DNA of 64,000 nucleotides from Larkinella soli (lineage in GTDB: Bacteria > Bacteroidota > Bacteroidia > Cytophagales > Spirosomataceae). The DNA lies in the NCBI RefSeq assembly GCF_003703975.1, contig NZ_QTJY01000001.1, positions 434,001 to 498,000 of the forward strand. The letters are read 5' to 3'. The notes beneath the pieces are model-generated. The model had not been told where the DNA came from. It saw nothing but the letters and a program-made list of their open reading frames with translations, and ran no database searches. A program made the translations under genes and the position numbers. Position 1 is the stretch's first letter, and every line of letters begins with the position of its first letter. Shown in pieces: positions 62,222 through 64,000 of the stretch.

Positions 62222-62486
62222 GCTTGCTTGAAAAGATTCGTTAAGAGTTCGGTGCCGAAATTTAGGGAGATTTCCGCACAATTCGGGACTTAGCCGGTTT
62301 TTCCTGCCGCTTTCCCGAAAAGGAATGCGCCGGAACCACTCCGGCAGGATTCGGGTGCGTTGAATCGAAAGATAAACCGTCAGGGGTGGCTGGTAGTTAA
62401 TCCCAGTACTTCCTGATTCGGGGAGATTTGAAGGGTTGATCAGGAAAAGGAAACGTGTTTCAACGATCAATTCAACATTTTACACC

Positions 62487-63965
62487 ATGCAAACCCTTTC
62501 ATGCAGTTTCCGAACGCTACTCTTTTTTGGTTTACTGGCCGGCGTTACGGCCTGTTCGCGAAACCCGGTTACCGGAAAGAAGGAATTGATTCTGATGTCG
62601 AAGGAGCAGGAGATTGCCCTCGGTCAGCAGTCACACCCTTCAGTGGTGGCCACAATGGGCCTGTACGACGACAAAAAACTCAGCGACTTCATCAATGAAA
62701 AGGGCAAGGCCATGGCCCGTATTTCGCACCGGCCGGACCTTCCCTACCAGTTCTACATCGTGGATTCGCCGGTCGTCAACGCCTTTGCGGTACCGGGCGG
62801 TTATGTGTACTTTACCCGGGGCATCATGGCCCACTTCAATAACGAGGCCGAGTTTGCCGGGGTGCTGGGCCATGAAATCGGGCACATTACGGCCCGCCAT
62901 TCGGCCCGGCAGCAGACCACCCAGTTGCTGAGTACGGCCGGTCTGATCGCCGGTATGGTACTGGCTCCCCAGTTGGGGCAGTTCGGGGAGGCCGCCCAGC
63001 AGGGGCTCGGCCTGCTGATGCTCAGCTACAGCCGGGCGCACGAGTCGGAGTCGGACAAGATCGGGGTGGAATATTCAAGCAAGATCGGTTACGACGCCCA
63101 CCAGATGGCCAATTTCTTCGGTACCATTAAACGGATTCAGGAAAATTCCGGCGAGGCCATCCCCACCTTCATGTCGACCCACCCCGACCCGGGAAACCGA
63201 TTCTCCAAAGTTCATGAAATGGCGAAGGACTATCAGGCCAAGAATCCGCAGAAATATGAAGTGGACCGGGAGAATTATCTGCGCATGATCGACGGCATCA
63301 TCTACGGCGAGGACCCCAAACAGGGTTTCGTGGAGAACAATATGTTCTACCATCCGGAGATGCGGTTTCAGTTTCCGGTGCCGAACGGCTGGCAGCACGA
63401 GAATTCCCCCGCCCAGTTCCAGATGGCGTCCAAAAACGGCGAAAACGCCATGATTCTGACCCTGGCGAAGGGCAATACCCTGGATGAAGCCGCCCAGACC
63501 CTTGTCCAGCAGCTGGGCCTGAAGGTACTGGAAAGCGGCAAAACCTCCCTGAACGGCCTTCCGGCCTATGTGCTCATCTCCCAGCAGCAACCCCAACAGC
63601 AGCAGGGTCAGCCGCAACAGCAGCAGGACCCGCGGACGGCCGTTCAGATCGGCACCTGGCTTATTCAGTACAACAACGCCATCTTTGCGCTGCATGGGCT
63701 CGCCTACGCGAAGGATTTCGACAGCGCCTTCCGGACCTACCAGAAGGTGGCCGGAGGGTTTCAAGCCCTGACCGACCCTGAGAAGCTCAACCGGAAGCCG
63801 GAACGGGTACAGGTTCGGGCCGCCCCGCGCGACGGCTCCTTCAAAGACGTAATGACGGCCCTGGGAATGCCTTCCAACCGGATTGATGAACTCGGTGTGC
63901 TGAACAGCCTGAAGGCCAACGACAACGTGACGCGCGGTTCGCTGCTGAAAACCATTGGAAGGTAA
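62487..63965 (+). CDS. M48-family lipoprotein metalloprotease with glutamine-rich linker
   Basis: A 492-residue exported protease. The lipobox is VTAC at Cys23. The zinc site HEIGH is at 129-133, with the downstream SESDKIGVEY motif supplying the third ligand. The M48 domain spans about 35-270. A C-terminal beta domain (about 280-400) is followed by a Gln/Pro-rich linker (QQQPQQQQGQPQQQQ) and a second small domain. It resembles BepA/YfgC-like outer-membrane quality-control proteases but with different C-terminal modules (no TPRs). The start at 62487 is chosen over 62436. Confidence 0.9.
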   Translation: MQTLSCSFRTLLFFGLLAGVTACSRNPVTGKKELILMSKEQEIALGQQSHPSVVATMGLYDDKKLSDFINEKGKAMARISHRPDLPYQFYIVDSPVVNAFAVPGGYVYFTRGIMAHFNNEAEFAGVLGHEIGHITARHSARQQTTQLLSTAGLIAGMVLAPQLGQFGEAAQQGLGLLMLSYSRAHESESDKIGVEYSSKIGYDAHQMANFFGTIKRIQENSGEAIPTFMSTHPDPGNRFSKVHEMAKDYQAKNPQKYEVDRENYLRMIDGIIYGEDPKQGFVENNMFYHPEMRFQFPVPNGWQHENSPAQFQMASKNGENAMILTLAKGNTLDEAAQTLVQQLGLKVLESGKTSLNGLPAYVLISQQQPQQQQGQPQQQQDPRTAVQIGTWLIQYNNAIFALHGLAYAKDFDSAFRTYQKVAGGFQALTDPEKLNRKPERVQVRAAPRDGSFKDVMTALGMPSNRIDELGVLNSLKANDNVTRGSLLKTIGR

Positions 63966-63988
63966 TCGCGTCCGCGATTACCTTCTTT
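63961..63988 (+). terminator. Terminator of the M48 protease gene
   Basis: GGTAATCGCG-TC-CGCGATTACC is a 10-base perfect hairpin that overlaps the stop codon, followed by TTCTTT. Confidence 0.85.
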
Positions 63989-64000
63989 CCGGTTTTTACC

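Overview
This window looks like chromosomal DNA from a Bacteroidota bacterium, most likely a Cytophagales/Spirosomataceae-type organism; the genus cannot be named from sequence alone. Supporting signs are a SusC/SusD pair, a second TonB receptor paired with a DUF4249 lipoprotein, a type IX secretion (type B) C-terminal sorting domain, the small ribosomal protein THX, a DUF2807 lipoprotein, an ECF42-type sigma factor with a DGPF partner, TAnnTTTG-type -7 promoter boxes, A-rich leaders in place of Shine-Dalgarno sequences, and a G+C content that looks near 58-60 %. I see no tRNA, rRNA, CRISPR array, insertion sequence or prophage. Almost every gene is intact, so this is mostly ordinary core and envelope territory broken up by small repeat-rich intergenic islands.

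Layout. 0.1-3.4 kb: a PhoX-like lipoprotein and an imelysin-like/di-heme cytochrome c peroxidase fusion in one tight operon. 3.7-6.8 kb: a MerR regulator divergent from alaS. 6.9-12.2 kb: a YD-repeat lipoprotein, a small unknown protein, a TPR protein, a type I sulfatase and a SnoaL-like secreted protein. 12.2-17.6 kb: a long AT-rich leader and a SusC/SusD outer-membrane uptake pair. 17.6-26.1 kb: a repeat island, an AT-richer orphan gene, a DUF1801 protein, a GH19 enzyme, a ModF-like double ABC ATPase, an SDR, a DUF2807 lipoprotein, a doxX/hxlR divergent pair with a visible operator, and an ABC-F ATPase. 26.1-29.6 kb: a sterol-desaturase-family enzyme, a dense repeat island, an SRPBCC/alcohol dehydrogenase operon and ribosomal protein THX. 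29.7-37.9 kb: a TMTC-like membrane TPR protein, then an apparent carbohydrate-oxidation block (LamG/DUF1080-like secreted protein, type B T9SS cargo, Gfo/Idh/MocA oxidoreductase, gluconate-dehydrogenase-type subunit 3 and GMC flavoprotein). 38.1-41.6 kb: ECF42 sigma plus DGPF protein, then tsaC and a second sterol-desaturase-family gene. 41.6-44.4 kb: a BlaR1-type M56 protease and BlaI repressor behind three copies of one palindrome. 44.4-51.5 kb: a nested repeat element, an LRR protein, a thioesterase, DUF2147, CsbD, an M16 double protease and two small unknown genes. 51.6-64 kb: an EamA transporter, SDR, nitroreductase, an orphan membrane sensor, a D-lactate/glycolate dehydrogenase, an AraC regulator, TonB receptor plus DUF4249, a sugar-acid dehydratase and an M48 lipoprotein protease.

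How genes work together. The clearest functional units are SusC/SusD (glycan or peptide import), the GMC/subunit 3/Gfo-Idh-MocA block (periplasmic sugar oxidation, possibly 3-keto-glycoside metabolism), BlaI/M56 (a proteolysis-controlled switch), HxlR/DoxX (redox or electrophile response), ECF42/DGPF, and SRPBCC/ADH. I found no single obviously new defence or mobile system. The best candidates for a second look are the imelysin-peroxidase/PhoX pair, the triple BlaI operator, the nested palindromic repeats, and a terminator-like repeat that encodes part of a T9SS cargo signal peptide.
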